A stretch of DNA of 64,000 nt from Mycteria americana. Its lineage: Eukaryota > Chordata > Aves > Ciconiiformes > Ciconiidae. Within the stretch, counting starts at the first letter, position 1, and each line of letters starts with the position of its first letter. This document shows, piece after piece, positions 55,454 through 64,000 of the stretch. The position numbers were made by a program, and so were the translations under genes. The stretch spans positions 124,001 to 188,000 of the forward strand of contig NW_027445659.1 in assembly GCF_035582795.1 (NCBI RefSeq), read 5' to 3'. The notes under the pieces are model-generated. The model was not told the origin of the DNA and did no database searches. It worked only from the letters and a program-made list of their open reading frames with translations.

Positions 55454-58400
55454 ATGGCGGCAGCGGGGGGCGGGGTCTGCCCGGGGGGCGGAACCGCGCT
55501 GGAGGACGAGTGCGAGGTGGTGCGCGTGCGCGTCAAGGTGAGGGGCGGGGCTGAGGGGGCGGGGCTGAGGGGGGCGGGGCTGCGAGCGGAGGGGCGGGGT
55601 CTCGCCGGAGGCGGTGCGCGTTGGCCTGAGGGGCGGAGCGCCATGTGGTGGGCGGAGCTATCTCTCGAGGGGGGCGGGGCTATTGGGCTACCGACCGCCG
55701 GCGGCGTGGCCAACCGCCGCCGGCGGGGGTGGGGTTGCCGCTGAAGGGATCACACGGGGGGTGGTGGCCAATGAGGGGCGCGGAGGGCGGGGGGTGTGCG
55801 CTGAGGCGCCGTTGCTGCGGCGACGGGACGCAGCCGCCATTTTGGGTCGCTGTGAGGGGCCGGGCCGGAGGCGGGGCGGGAGCGGCTCCGGGGCTCCGGC
55901 CCCGCCCCCGAGTCCCCCTGCCGCGCCTGGCTGACGCTGCCCGCAGAAGAGCGAGGGGCTGCTGCCGCCCGAGTTCCGCTCCTTCGCCGTCGACCCGCAG
56001 ATCACTTCACTGGACGTGCTTCAGCACATCCTGGCCCGCGCCTTCGACCTCCAGGGGTGAGCCTGGGCCCCCCCCTCGGCCGCCTGATCCCCTGAGGGCG
56101 GCCTCAGTCGCTGAGCGCTCCCTCACGTCCCCTCAGGAAGAAGAGCTTTTCCGTCAGCTTTGCGGCCCGCGACCCCCAGGGCCAGGAAACCTTCCTGCCG
56201 CTGCTGAGTGATGGGGACCTGGCAGCCGCCTTCGCCTGTGCCCGGCCCACTCTGCGCTTGCGGCTGGATGTCCGGCCCCCCGCTGAAAGTGAGTGGGGGT
56301 CCCCGAACGGAGGAGGGTGGTGGGACTCAGGCATTTGCAAGGTAGGACCTATGAGGCTCGGTGGAATCTCTTGTTTTAGAAAGAGGAAACCCCGGCATCG
56401 CCGGGGGGGGGCGGCTGGGGGGGACCCTACTGTCCAGCCCCTCTAGGGTGGGTGTCAGGAAGGGCATACGGGTGCTTGGGTGCCCAGTGGAGAAACCCAG
56501 GCATCGGGGTGCCACAGGTCCGCTGCTGGAGGACTGGGACATCATCAGCCCCCGAGAGGTGGCAGCAGCAGAGCCCCTCCCCGAGCGCCGCTCACTCCTG
56601 GCTGCGGCACTGCCCTTCACCCAGGCCCTGCTGGCACAGGTGAGTGGGACCTGGGCGTCCGGGGGGGGCCCTGGGTTCCCCCACCCTGCTGAGACCTTGC
56701 GGAGTGCCTCCCGTGCTGTCTTGACCATCACACTTCCCTCCCAGTGCTTCCTGGTGCTCTTAGTTCTTCTCAGCACCCTTTCTATGGCTCTAGTTGCCTT
56801 CTAATCCCCAGCCAATGGCTCCTAGTGCCCTCCCAGTGCTCCCAGTTTCCCCCTGCCATAGCTCCCTGTGCATCCAGCCCCCACCCAGTGCCGCTGGTGA
56901 CCCGTTTCCCCGCAGGTGGGCCGGACGCTAGCCCGGGCGCAGGCAGCCCTGGCATGGCCTGAGGGGTCCCCTCCCTCGCCGCCCCCACCACCGCCCCCCT
57001 GTGCCCCTCTGAGCGACGCCGACCTCCGCACCTACCTGGGCCCCGGCGGGCGGCTGCTGCGGCCTCACGACCTGCGCCTCCACGTCTACCACGGCGGCGT
57101 CGAGCCTGGCCTGCGCAAGGTGGGTCTCCCCGGCTCCCCCCGCCCTCCCTGCGTCTGCCCGGGGTCCCTGACCGCCCCCCGCCGCATCTCCCCCCTCCCA
57201 GGTGGTCTGGCGGTACCTGCTGAACGTCTTCCCGGCGGGGCTGTCGGGGCAGGAGCGGCTGGCCCACTTGCGGCGCAAGGCAGGCGAGTACGCGGCGCTG
57301 AAGGCCCTGCTGGCCGCCCGGGCGGCCCCGGCCGAGCTGGCGCTGGTGGGGGCGGCCGTGCGCAAGGACGTGGTGCGCACCGACCGGGGGCACCCCTATT
57401 TCGGGGGCCCCGAGGAGGGGCACCCCCACCTGGCCGCCCTGCAGGCCCTGCTCACCACCTTCGCCCTGGGCCACCCGCGCCTCTCCTACTGCCAGGGCAT
57501 GTCGGACGTGGCCGCCCCGCTGCTGGCCGTGCTGGACGACGAGGCCCAGGCCTTCCTCTGCTTCTGCGCCCTCATGCGCCGCCTTGGCCCCCGCTTCCGC
57601 CCCGGCGGCCGGGGGCTGGCCCGCGCCTTCGCCCACCTCCGGCGCCTCCTGCGCCGCGCCGACCCCCCTTTCTGGGCCTTCCTGGCTGCCCGTGGCGCCC
57701 ACGACCTGCTCTTCTGCTACCGCTGGCTGCTGCTGGAGCTCAAGCGGGAGTTCGCCTTCGAGGACGCCCTGCGAGTGCTGGAGATCACCTGGAGCTCGCT
57801 GCCGCCCACCCCGCCCCCGCCTCCGGACGGCATCCCCCTCCTGGGTGCCCCCCTAGGGCCCCGCCGGGCCCGCCGAGGGCTGCGCGAGCGGCGCGGGCTG
57901 CGGCCCCGGCCCCCGCGCCGGCGGCGCCGGCAGCAGGAGGAGAGCGAGGCCCGTGCAGAGGCGGCCAGCGGTCGAGGTGGCCACGAGGCCTGCGGGGATG
58001 GCCAGGAGGGTCTTGGGAGCTCCAGCAACGTCGAGGATGGCTCCAAAGGCTCTGCGGATGTCCCGGAGGCTTTTGTAAGCTCCGACAATGACCTAGAGAA
58101 ACCAAAGAGCTCCAGCGATGTTCGAGAGGGTCCCAAGAGCTCCAGGAACATCCTGGAGGGTCCTAAGAGCTTTGAGGGTGACGAAGAGGGCCTCGAGAGC
58201 TCCAGCAACGTCCAGGGCGTCTCCAAGAGCTCTGGGGGTGACCCCGAAAAGCCTGAGGTCTTTGGGGACGTCCATCCTAGTCCTGATGGTTCCTGGAATG
58301 ACCAAGAGGATCCGAAGATCTCCCGGGACGTCCGTGGCAGTGCCAACGTCCCTGGGGATGGCCAGAGTGGCCTTAAGGCCTCCGGGGAGGTCCAAGGTGG

Positions 58401-59011
58401 TGTGAAGGTCCCCAGGGATATCCGAGAGGATCACAAAGTCTCCAGTAATGGTGGCCGAGAGCTTGATGGTCCCAGGGATGTTGGAGAAGACCTTGGTGTC
58501 TCTAAGAAGGTTGACCAAGACCCGGGTGTTGCCAAGAAGGTCGACAAAGGTGCTAGCGCTCTCAAGGAGATTGGTGAACAACCAAACATCTACAAGGCAG
58601 TTTGTGGAGACCCTGACGTCTCCAAGAAGGCTGGCAAAGATCCCCGTGTTGGTGCTGACCCCGACGTCTCCAAGAAGAGTCGTGAAAGTCACAATGTCTA
58701 TAAGAAGGTACGTGAAGATCTGAACGCCATGGAGAAGGTTGGCGATGACCACGGTGTTTCTCAGAGGATTGGGGTGGATCCTGACACGGCTAAAGAGATC
58801 GGCGAAGACCCCAAAGAGATCAGCGAAGACCCCGCGATCCCCAGAGAGGTTGGTGGCACCTTCAAAGAGGTCGGCAGTGCCCCCAACTCCCCCAGAGAGA
58901 TTGGTGAAGACTCCAAAGAGGTACGTGATGACCCCAGTGCGGGCCGGGAGGCTGCTGACGCCCCCGAGGACCCCTGGGGGGGTGGTTGGGCCTGGGAGGA
59001 CTCATGCTCCT

Positions 59012-59045
<34 letters not shown>

Positions 59046-59328
59046 GGAGGAGGAGGTGGGTCTGGAGGACGATGGGGCACCGCTGCCACCGCCGGAGGAG
59101 CTGGGGCAAGGGAACCCCTTCCTGCTCTTCCTCTGCCTGGCCATGCTGCTGGAGCAGCGGGAGGCCGTCATGGCGCGGGCGGGGGACTACAACGAGGTGG
59201 CCATGCACTTCGACCGCCTGGTGCGGCGCCACCACCTGCCCCGCGTCCTGCACCGCGCCAAGGGGCTCTTCGCCCGCTACCTGGAGGGCTGGGGGGGGGC
59301 ACCCCCGGGGGGGCCCACCACGGGCTAG
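55454..59328 (+). CDS. TBC1D25: TBC1 domain family member 25 (Rab GAP, OATL1)
   Basis: Rab GTPase-activating protein that binds ATG8/LC3 proteins and regulates autophagosome maturation through Rab33B. Six coding exons (55454-55537, 55947-56056, 56137-56288, 56518-56639, 56916-57119, 57202-59328) join in frame to 932 residues, against 688 in human. An N-terminal PB1/ubiquitin-like region is followed by an LC3-interacting motif in EDWDIISP (W at about residue 122). The TBC domain shows the arginine finger in VRKDVVRTDRGHPYF and the glutamine finger in SYCQGMSD. After the first part of the domain comes an acidic linker of about 32 repeats of 10 residues (about bases 58005-58965), a poly-serine run, then the conserved LPPPEELGQGNPFLLFLCLA and HFDRLVRRHHLPRVL blocks. 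The extra length is all in the repeat linker. Confidence 0.95.
58005..58965 (+). repeat. TBC1D25: In-frame 30-bp coding minisatellite in TBC1D25
   Basis: About 32 degenerate 10-codon units. The first half follows EGPKSSxxVx (EGPKSSRNIL, EGPKSFEGDE, EDPKISRDVR) and the second half DPxVSKKVxE (DLGVSKKVDQ, DPGVAKKVDK, DPDVSKKAGK, DPDTAKEIGE). Because the unit is a multiple of three, a long open frame also exists on the opposite strand (58093-58752), judged a by-product. Confidence 0.9.
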
Positions 59329-59329
59329 G

Positions 59330-60180
59330 GGCACCGGGGATCTGGGGGCGGCCCAGGGGCCCTGTCGGGACACTGTGGGGGACAACGTGGGAACCCCATG
59401 GACACCACATGGGGACCTGTAGGTCCTCTTTGGGGACTCCTAGGCCACCATGGGGACCCCTAGGTCAACATGGGGACCTGTAGGACAATGTGGGGACCCC
59501 ATAGACACCATGTGGGGACCTGTAGGTCCTCTCTGGGGTCTCCTGGGCCACCATGGGGAGCCCTAGGTCATCATGGGGACCCACAGGACAACGTGGGGAC
59601 CCCATAGGGCAACATGGGGACCTGTAGCTTCTCTTTGGAGACCTCTAGGCCACCACAGGGAGTCCTAGGTCAACATGGGGACTTGTAGGACAACGTGGGG
59701 ACCCCACAGATACCACGTGGGGACCCGTAGGACAATGTGGGGACCCCATAGACATCGTGGGGGACACATAGGTCCTCTTTGGGGAGCTGTAGGCCACCAT
59801 GAGGACTTCTAGGTCAACATGGGGACCTGTAGGGCACTGTGGGGACTGTAGGTTCTCTTTGGGGACACAGAGGCCAATGTGGGGATCTATAGGGCAGGGT
59901 AGGGACCCTACAGACACCCCATGGGGACCCATAGGTCGTTTCTGGGTACCTGTAGGGCAGCATAGGGACCCCATAAATATCCTATAGGTCACCACAGGGA
60001 CCTATAGGCCAACATGGAGGCCCCATAGACACCCCTGGAGACCTATAGATCAACATAGGGACCCTGTAGATCCCCCTTGGGGACCCCTTAGACTCCTGTA
60101 GGCACCAGATGGGGCCCCACAGACCCCCTTGAGACATATAGATCGCCTGGAAGCCCATAGATCTCCATGGGGAGTCCGGA
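59330..60180 (+). repeat. Minisatellite 1 in TBC1D25 3' UTR
   Basis: Units built from caccatgtggggacctgtagg, tcctctttggggactcctagg and caacatgggg, each block about 30-35 bases long and ordered in larger sets of roughly 60-120 bases. Non-coding. Confidence 0.8.
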
Positions 60181-60182
60181 GA

Positions 60183-60800
60183 CACCCCAGTATGGACCAG
60201 TACAGCCCAGTGCCTCCCCTCTGGGGTTCTACGTCACCTTGGGGCATCCAAGTATAGACCAGTATGGACCACTGCGACGTCCCAGCTGGGAACTCCTGGA
60301 TCTGCGTTGCCTTGGGCCAGTATGGACCAGGAAAGGTCTGGGGGCCCAACTGGGAGCCCCACGTATGCATCGCCTTGGGTCGGAGCGGGATGGACGAGTA
60401 CAGCATCCCAACTGGGATCACTGCATTGACATGGCCTTCAGCCACCCCAGCACGGACTAGTATGGACCAGTACGGCAGCCCAGCTGGGAGCTCTTTACCC
60501 ATGTGGCCTCGCATCCTCCCAGTACGGACCGGCATGCACCAGTACAGCATCTCGCCCGGGATCTCTTCACCCACGTGGCCTTGCATCCTCCCAGTATGGA
60601 CCCGTACAGCATCTCGCCCAGGATCTCTTCACCCGCGTGGCCTTGCGTCCTCCCAGTATGGACCAGTACAGCATCTTGCCCGGGATCTGTTCACCCGTGT
60701 GGCCTTGCTTTCTCCCAGTATGGACCAGTATGGACCGGTAGGGTGCCCTGACTGGGATCTTAATGCACATATGGGTTCTCCCAGTATGGACCACTGCATC
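60183..60800 (+). repeat. Minisatellite 2 in TBC1D25 3' UTR
   Basis: A second array with units of about 58 bases: cccagtatggaccagtacag, catctcgcccgggatctctt, cacccacgtggccttgc. The most regular copies lie at 60500-60730. Confidence 0.8.
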
Positions 60801-60921
60801 CCAGTTCCTGCCCCCCCCCGCCGGGGTGCCTTCTCATCCCCCTCCCTATTTATTGCCCCCCTCCGCCCCTCCTGCGGGAGGGACCCCGGCGTCCGGGGAT
60901 CCGTGAGGTGCCGAAGATGCG

Positions 60922-60927
60922 AATAAA
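60922..60927 (+). other. Polyadenylation signal of TBC1D25
   Basis: AATAAA about 1.6 kb after the stop codon, right after the two 3' UTR arrays. Confidence 0.85.
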
Positions 60928-60949
60928 CCTGACGCCCATGACTGTCGTT

Positions 60950-61732
60950 TGGGGGCTCCCAGTATGGATTGGGAAGGAGTGTGGGGGTGTGGTTTGTACT
61001 GGGAAGGGTAGTGGGGCTCCCAGTATGAACTGGGAAGGGTAAGGGGTGTCCCTGTCCATACTGGAAAGGAATAGGGGCTCCCAGTATGGGCTGGGAAGGG
61101 GCTGGGGGCTCCCAGTGTGGACTAGGAAGGGTTTGCAGGTCCCAGTCCATACTAGGACGGGGCTGTGGGGCCCAGTATGAACTGGGAAGGGGTCGCAGTC
61201 TCCATTGCGGTGTGGGAAGTGGAGGTACCCGGATGCCTGGGTCCCCAGCTTGGGCAGGGGTGGGGAGGGCCAGTACTGGGATCTTCCCAGTGTCCCCCAA
61301 GACCCTCCCAATGGCCCCAGTTTCAGTCCCATCGCTGCCTGCGTTGGCTGAGGCTGCTCCCAGTCCCTCCAGTTCCCCCCCATCCCTCCCAGTTCCCCCA
61401 GTCCCCTTCCAGTTCCTCCCAGTGCCTCCCATTTCCTGCCAGTATCCCCAGTTTCAGACCCATTGCTGCCTGTGTTTGCAGAGAGGCTGCTCCCAGTCTG
61501 TCCTAGTCCCTCCCAGGTCCCCCACCCATCCTTCCCAATCCTTCCCAGTTCCTCCCAGTTACCCCAGTTCCCTCTCCCAGTCCCTCCCAGCCCGGAGGTG
61601 ACGTCCCTACCACCGCGGGGCCCTGGGTGCTTCCGGGCGGAAGAGGCCTCTGAGGGACCCAGGCGTTCGGGGGGGACCCAGGCGTTCGGGGGGGTCCCAG
61701 CCGTCGAGGGGAGGGACCCAGACACCCAGGGG
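60950..61732. promoter_or_regulatory. TBC1D25-WAS spacer with repeats and WAS upstream region
   Basis: At 60955-61200, repeats of ggctcccagtatggactggg type, related to the preceding 3' UTR array. At 61310-61600, pyrimidine-rich sequence with a duplicated segment of about 55 bases (61318 and 61450). At 61650-61690, two adjacent copies of GGACCCAGGCGTTCGGG just upstream of the WAS start. No clear TATA box. Confidence 0.55.
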
Positions 61733-64000
61733 ATGAGCCGGGGGAGTCGGGGGGGGGCCCCGGGGGGCGACAACGTCCCCTCAGGGCTGCTGCAGCAGCA
61801 GGAAAACCTGCGGCTCTTCGACCTCCTGGGCCGGAAATGTGTGGTGAGGGGCCGGGGGTTCGTGTGGGGGATCCGGGGGGGGCCTGAGGGGGGGTCGGGG
61901 GTGCCTGGGGGGGCTAACTGGGGACTGGAGAGGCCTGGGGGGGGCATTTGGGGGGCACTTAATGGGGGACCGGCAGGGTCGGGGCGGGGGGGGGGAGCTG
62001 GGGGTCCCATGGGGTCGTGGGGGGGCCCTGAGGGGCATTCCTGGGGCCTGGAGGGGGGTGGGGGTCCCATGGGAGGGCCCTGGGGGGGATTAGGGGGGCC
62101 CTTGGGGTCCCGGGAGGGAAACATGGGGCACCGGGGTCTCCTTGGGGGCCCTTGTGGAGGGGCCGTAGGATGGGCTGTGGGGGGTCTTGGGAGGGATTTG
62201 GGGGGGGTCGTGCTGACCATGTCCCTGCAGACACTGGCGACGGCGGTGGTGCAGCTGGTGGTGGCGGAGCCGGGGGGCCCGGGGGGGCCCTGGGCTAAGC
62301 GGGGCTGCGGCGTCGCCTGCCTGGTGCGGGACAGCCCCCGCCGCTCCTACTTCATCCGCCTCTACTGCCTGGCCGTGAGTGGGGGGCCGGGGGGCGGGCC
62401 AGGGAGATCTGGGGGGGTCCCAGGGTCGGGGGGGTCCCTGGGGGTCACTCGGGGTCAGGTGTCCCGGGGGTCCTGGGGTCAGGGGAGGTTCCTGGGGGTC
62501 TCTTGGGATAAGGGTTTCCCTGAGGGTCTCTCAGGGTGAGGGGGTCCCTGGGGGTCCTGGGGTCGGGGGGGTCCCTGGGGATCTCTCGGGATGAGGGTCT
62601 CCCTAGGGGTCCTGGGAGTCTCTCAGGGTGAGGGGGTCCCTGGGGGTCTCTTGGGGGTGGGGGATCCCTAGGGGTCCTGAGGTCGGGGGGGTCCCTGGGG
62701 GTCTCTCAGGGTGAGGGGGTCCTTGGGGGTCTCTCGGGGTCAAGGGGTCCCTGGGGGTCTCTCGGGGGCGGGGGGTCCCCGGGGGTCTCTGGGTGCCCCA
62801 TGCTGTGGCGCAGGCCGGGAGCCTGTGGTGGGAGCAGGAGCTGCACGGGGAGATGGGCTACGCCGCCCCCACCCCCTTCTTCCACACCTTCGCCTCCCAC
62901 GTGAGTGGGCGGGGCCGGGGGAGGGCGGAGCCCCGGGGAGGGGGCAGGGCCAAGGGGTGGGGCTGAGGGCACGTGGGAGGGGCCAAGGGGCGGGGCTGAG
63001 GGCACGTGGGAGGGGCCAAGGGGCGGGGCTGAGGACATGTGGGTGGGGCCAAGGGGCGGGGCTGAGGGCACGTGGGCGGGGCCAAGGGGCGGGGCTGAGG
63101 GCACGTGGGCGGGGCCAAGGGGCGGGGCTGAGGGCACATGGGAGGGGCCAAGGGGCGGGGCTGAGGGTATGTGGGATGAGCCAAGGGGCGGGGCTGAGGG
63201 CATGTGGGAGGGGCCAAGGGGCGGGGCTGAGGGCACATGGGAGGGGCCAAGGGGCAAGGCTGAGGGCACGTGGGAGGGGCCAAGGGGCGGGGCTGAGGGC
63301 ACGTGGGAGGGGCCAAGGGGCGGGGCTGAGGGGTGTGGGAGGGGGCAAGGGGCGGGGCTGAGGGCACGTGGGAGGGGCTTGCTGCCCATGGGCGGGTCCC
63401 ATGGGGCAGGCCCCTGATTGGCTGTGCAGGAGGGCCGGGTGGGGCTGAACTTCGCGGATGAGGGGGAGGCGGCCGCCTTCGAGGGGACGGTGCAGGAGCG
63501 GCTGCGCCGGCGCCAGCAGCGGGCGGGTGAGCACACGGCCCCCCACAGTGCACCGGGACAGCCCCCCCAGTGTGCCCTGGGGCAGCCCCCCGCTCACCCC
63601 GTCTCCCCTCTGTCCCCCAGAGAAGAGGCAGCTCCCGCCCCCGCCGCCCCCCGGCGATGGTGAGTCCCCCCGTCCCGGCTGCTTCGGGGCAGGGGGGTGA
63701 TGGGGGGAGCAGAGCTGGGGGGGGACACAAGGGGACGCCGTGGCGTGCGGTGCCAACGCCCCCTGTCCCCCCGCAGAGCGCCGCGGGAGCCTGCCCCGGG
63801 CCCCCATGGCCACCACCGACGGCAGCGGTGAGTGCCTGCCCCATAGCGGGGTCCCGCAGCCCCATAGCGGGGTATTGCTTCCCCATAGAGAGTTTCTCAA
63901 CTGGGTCTTGTCCCTCGCAGCCCCCCCACTCCCAGCCGTGCCCATTGCCAACCCCGACATCACGGCATCTCGCTACCGGGGGCTGCCCAGCCCCACGGGA
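61733..64000 (+). CDS. WAS: Wiskott-Aldrich syndrome protein (3' part outside window)
   Basis: Haematopoietic actin regulator that activates Arp2/3 downstream of CDC42. Seven coding exons are in the window: 61733-61843, 62231-62374, 62814-62900, 63430-63526, 63621-63659, 63777-63827 and 63921-64000 (cut by the window end). They encode the WH1/EVH1 domain ([67 protein letters not shown]), then a basic/proline linker ([10 protein letters not shown]) and [17 protein letters not shown], the segment just before the basic region and CRIB. The CRIB, proline-rich and VCA parts lie beyond the window. WASL is less likely given the short WH1-CRIB spacer and the TBC1D25 neighbour. Confidence 0.95.
62390..62800. 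repeat. Guanine-rich repeat in WAS intron 2
   Basis: Units of ggggtccctgggggtctctc plus ggggt(c/g)a(g/a)gg recur with about 25-50 base spacing up to the exon at 62814. Confidence 0.75.
62955..63370. repeat. 33-bp minisatellite in WAS intron 3
   Basis: About 12 units, period 33 bases (GGCTGAGGGC at 62961, then GGCTGAG at 62994 and 63027), of the form ggggctgagggcacgtggga plus ggggccaaggggc. Most carry CACGTG or its CACATG/CATGTG variants. Confidence 0.9.

Noticed and set aside
58093-58752. 219-codon minus-strand frame opposite the TBC1D25 repeat
   Set aside because: The 30-base repeat period keeps all frames periodic, so an open antisense frame is expected. No start context or splice partner.
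62706-63963. Repetitive proline-rich minus-strand frames across WAS intron 3
   Set aside because: Translation of the 33-bp minisatellite, a multiple of three. It is intronic to WAS.

Overview
This window looks like a very GC-rich, gene-dense stretch of a bird genome, probably a small microchromosome. Short introns separate well-conserved vertebrate exons, CpG-rich promoters sit a few hundred bases from the neighbouring gene, and no recognisable LINE, SINE, DNA transposon or retroviral copy was seen. The first gene has the short signal peptide and Ig1 sequence I associate with avian Ng-CAM/L1CAM. A non-avian reptile is a less likely alternative.

Eleven protein-coding genes can be assembled exon by exon with consistent splice phases (L1CAM and SRPK3 checked at most junctions, the others throughout): L1CAM (minus, 3' part outside the window), SSR4 (minus), IDH3G (plus), SRPK3 (minus), OTUD5 (minus), EBP (minus), CCDC120 (minus), TFE3 (plus), GRIPAP1 (plus), TBC1D25 (plus) and WAS (plus, 3' part outside the window). 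SSR4 and IDH3G share a divergent CpG-island promoter. IDH3G and SRPK3 converge with polyadenylation signals about 40 bases apart. CCDC120 and TFE3 are head to head. TFE3, GRIPAP1, TBC1D25 and WAS run in tandem.

In human the first four genes lie at Xq28 and the other seven at Xp11.23. Here the two groups are directly joined, between SRPK3 and OTUD5. The genes do not form one pathway: they cover neuronal adhesion (L1CAM), ER translocation (SSR4), the TCA cycle (IDH3G), SR-protein phosphorylation (SRPK3), deubiquitination (OTUD5), sterol synthesis (EBP), centrosome/microtubule organisation (CCDC120), lysosome and autophagy control (TFE3, TBC1D25), recycling endosomes (GRIPAP1) and actin nucleation (WAS).

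The space between exons is dominated by GC-rich minisatellites. Several are built from transcription-factor-like motifs: RFX X-boxes in an L1CAM intron, CCAAT boxes upstream of OTUD5 and EBP, CArG-like boxes in the TFE3 3' UTR and CACGTG boxes in a WAS intron. A short motif close to GGGACCCAGGCGTCCGGG recurs dozens of times across the window in both orientations. The most striking protein change is in TBC1D25, where the linker after the TBC domain is about 320 residues of 10-residue tandem repeats. GRIPAP1 lacks much of its central coiled coil, next to an exon with no visible splice donor.
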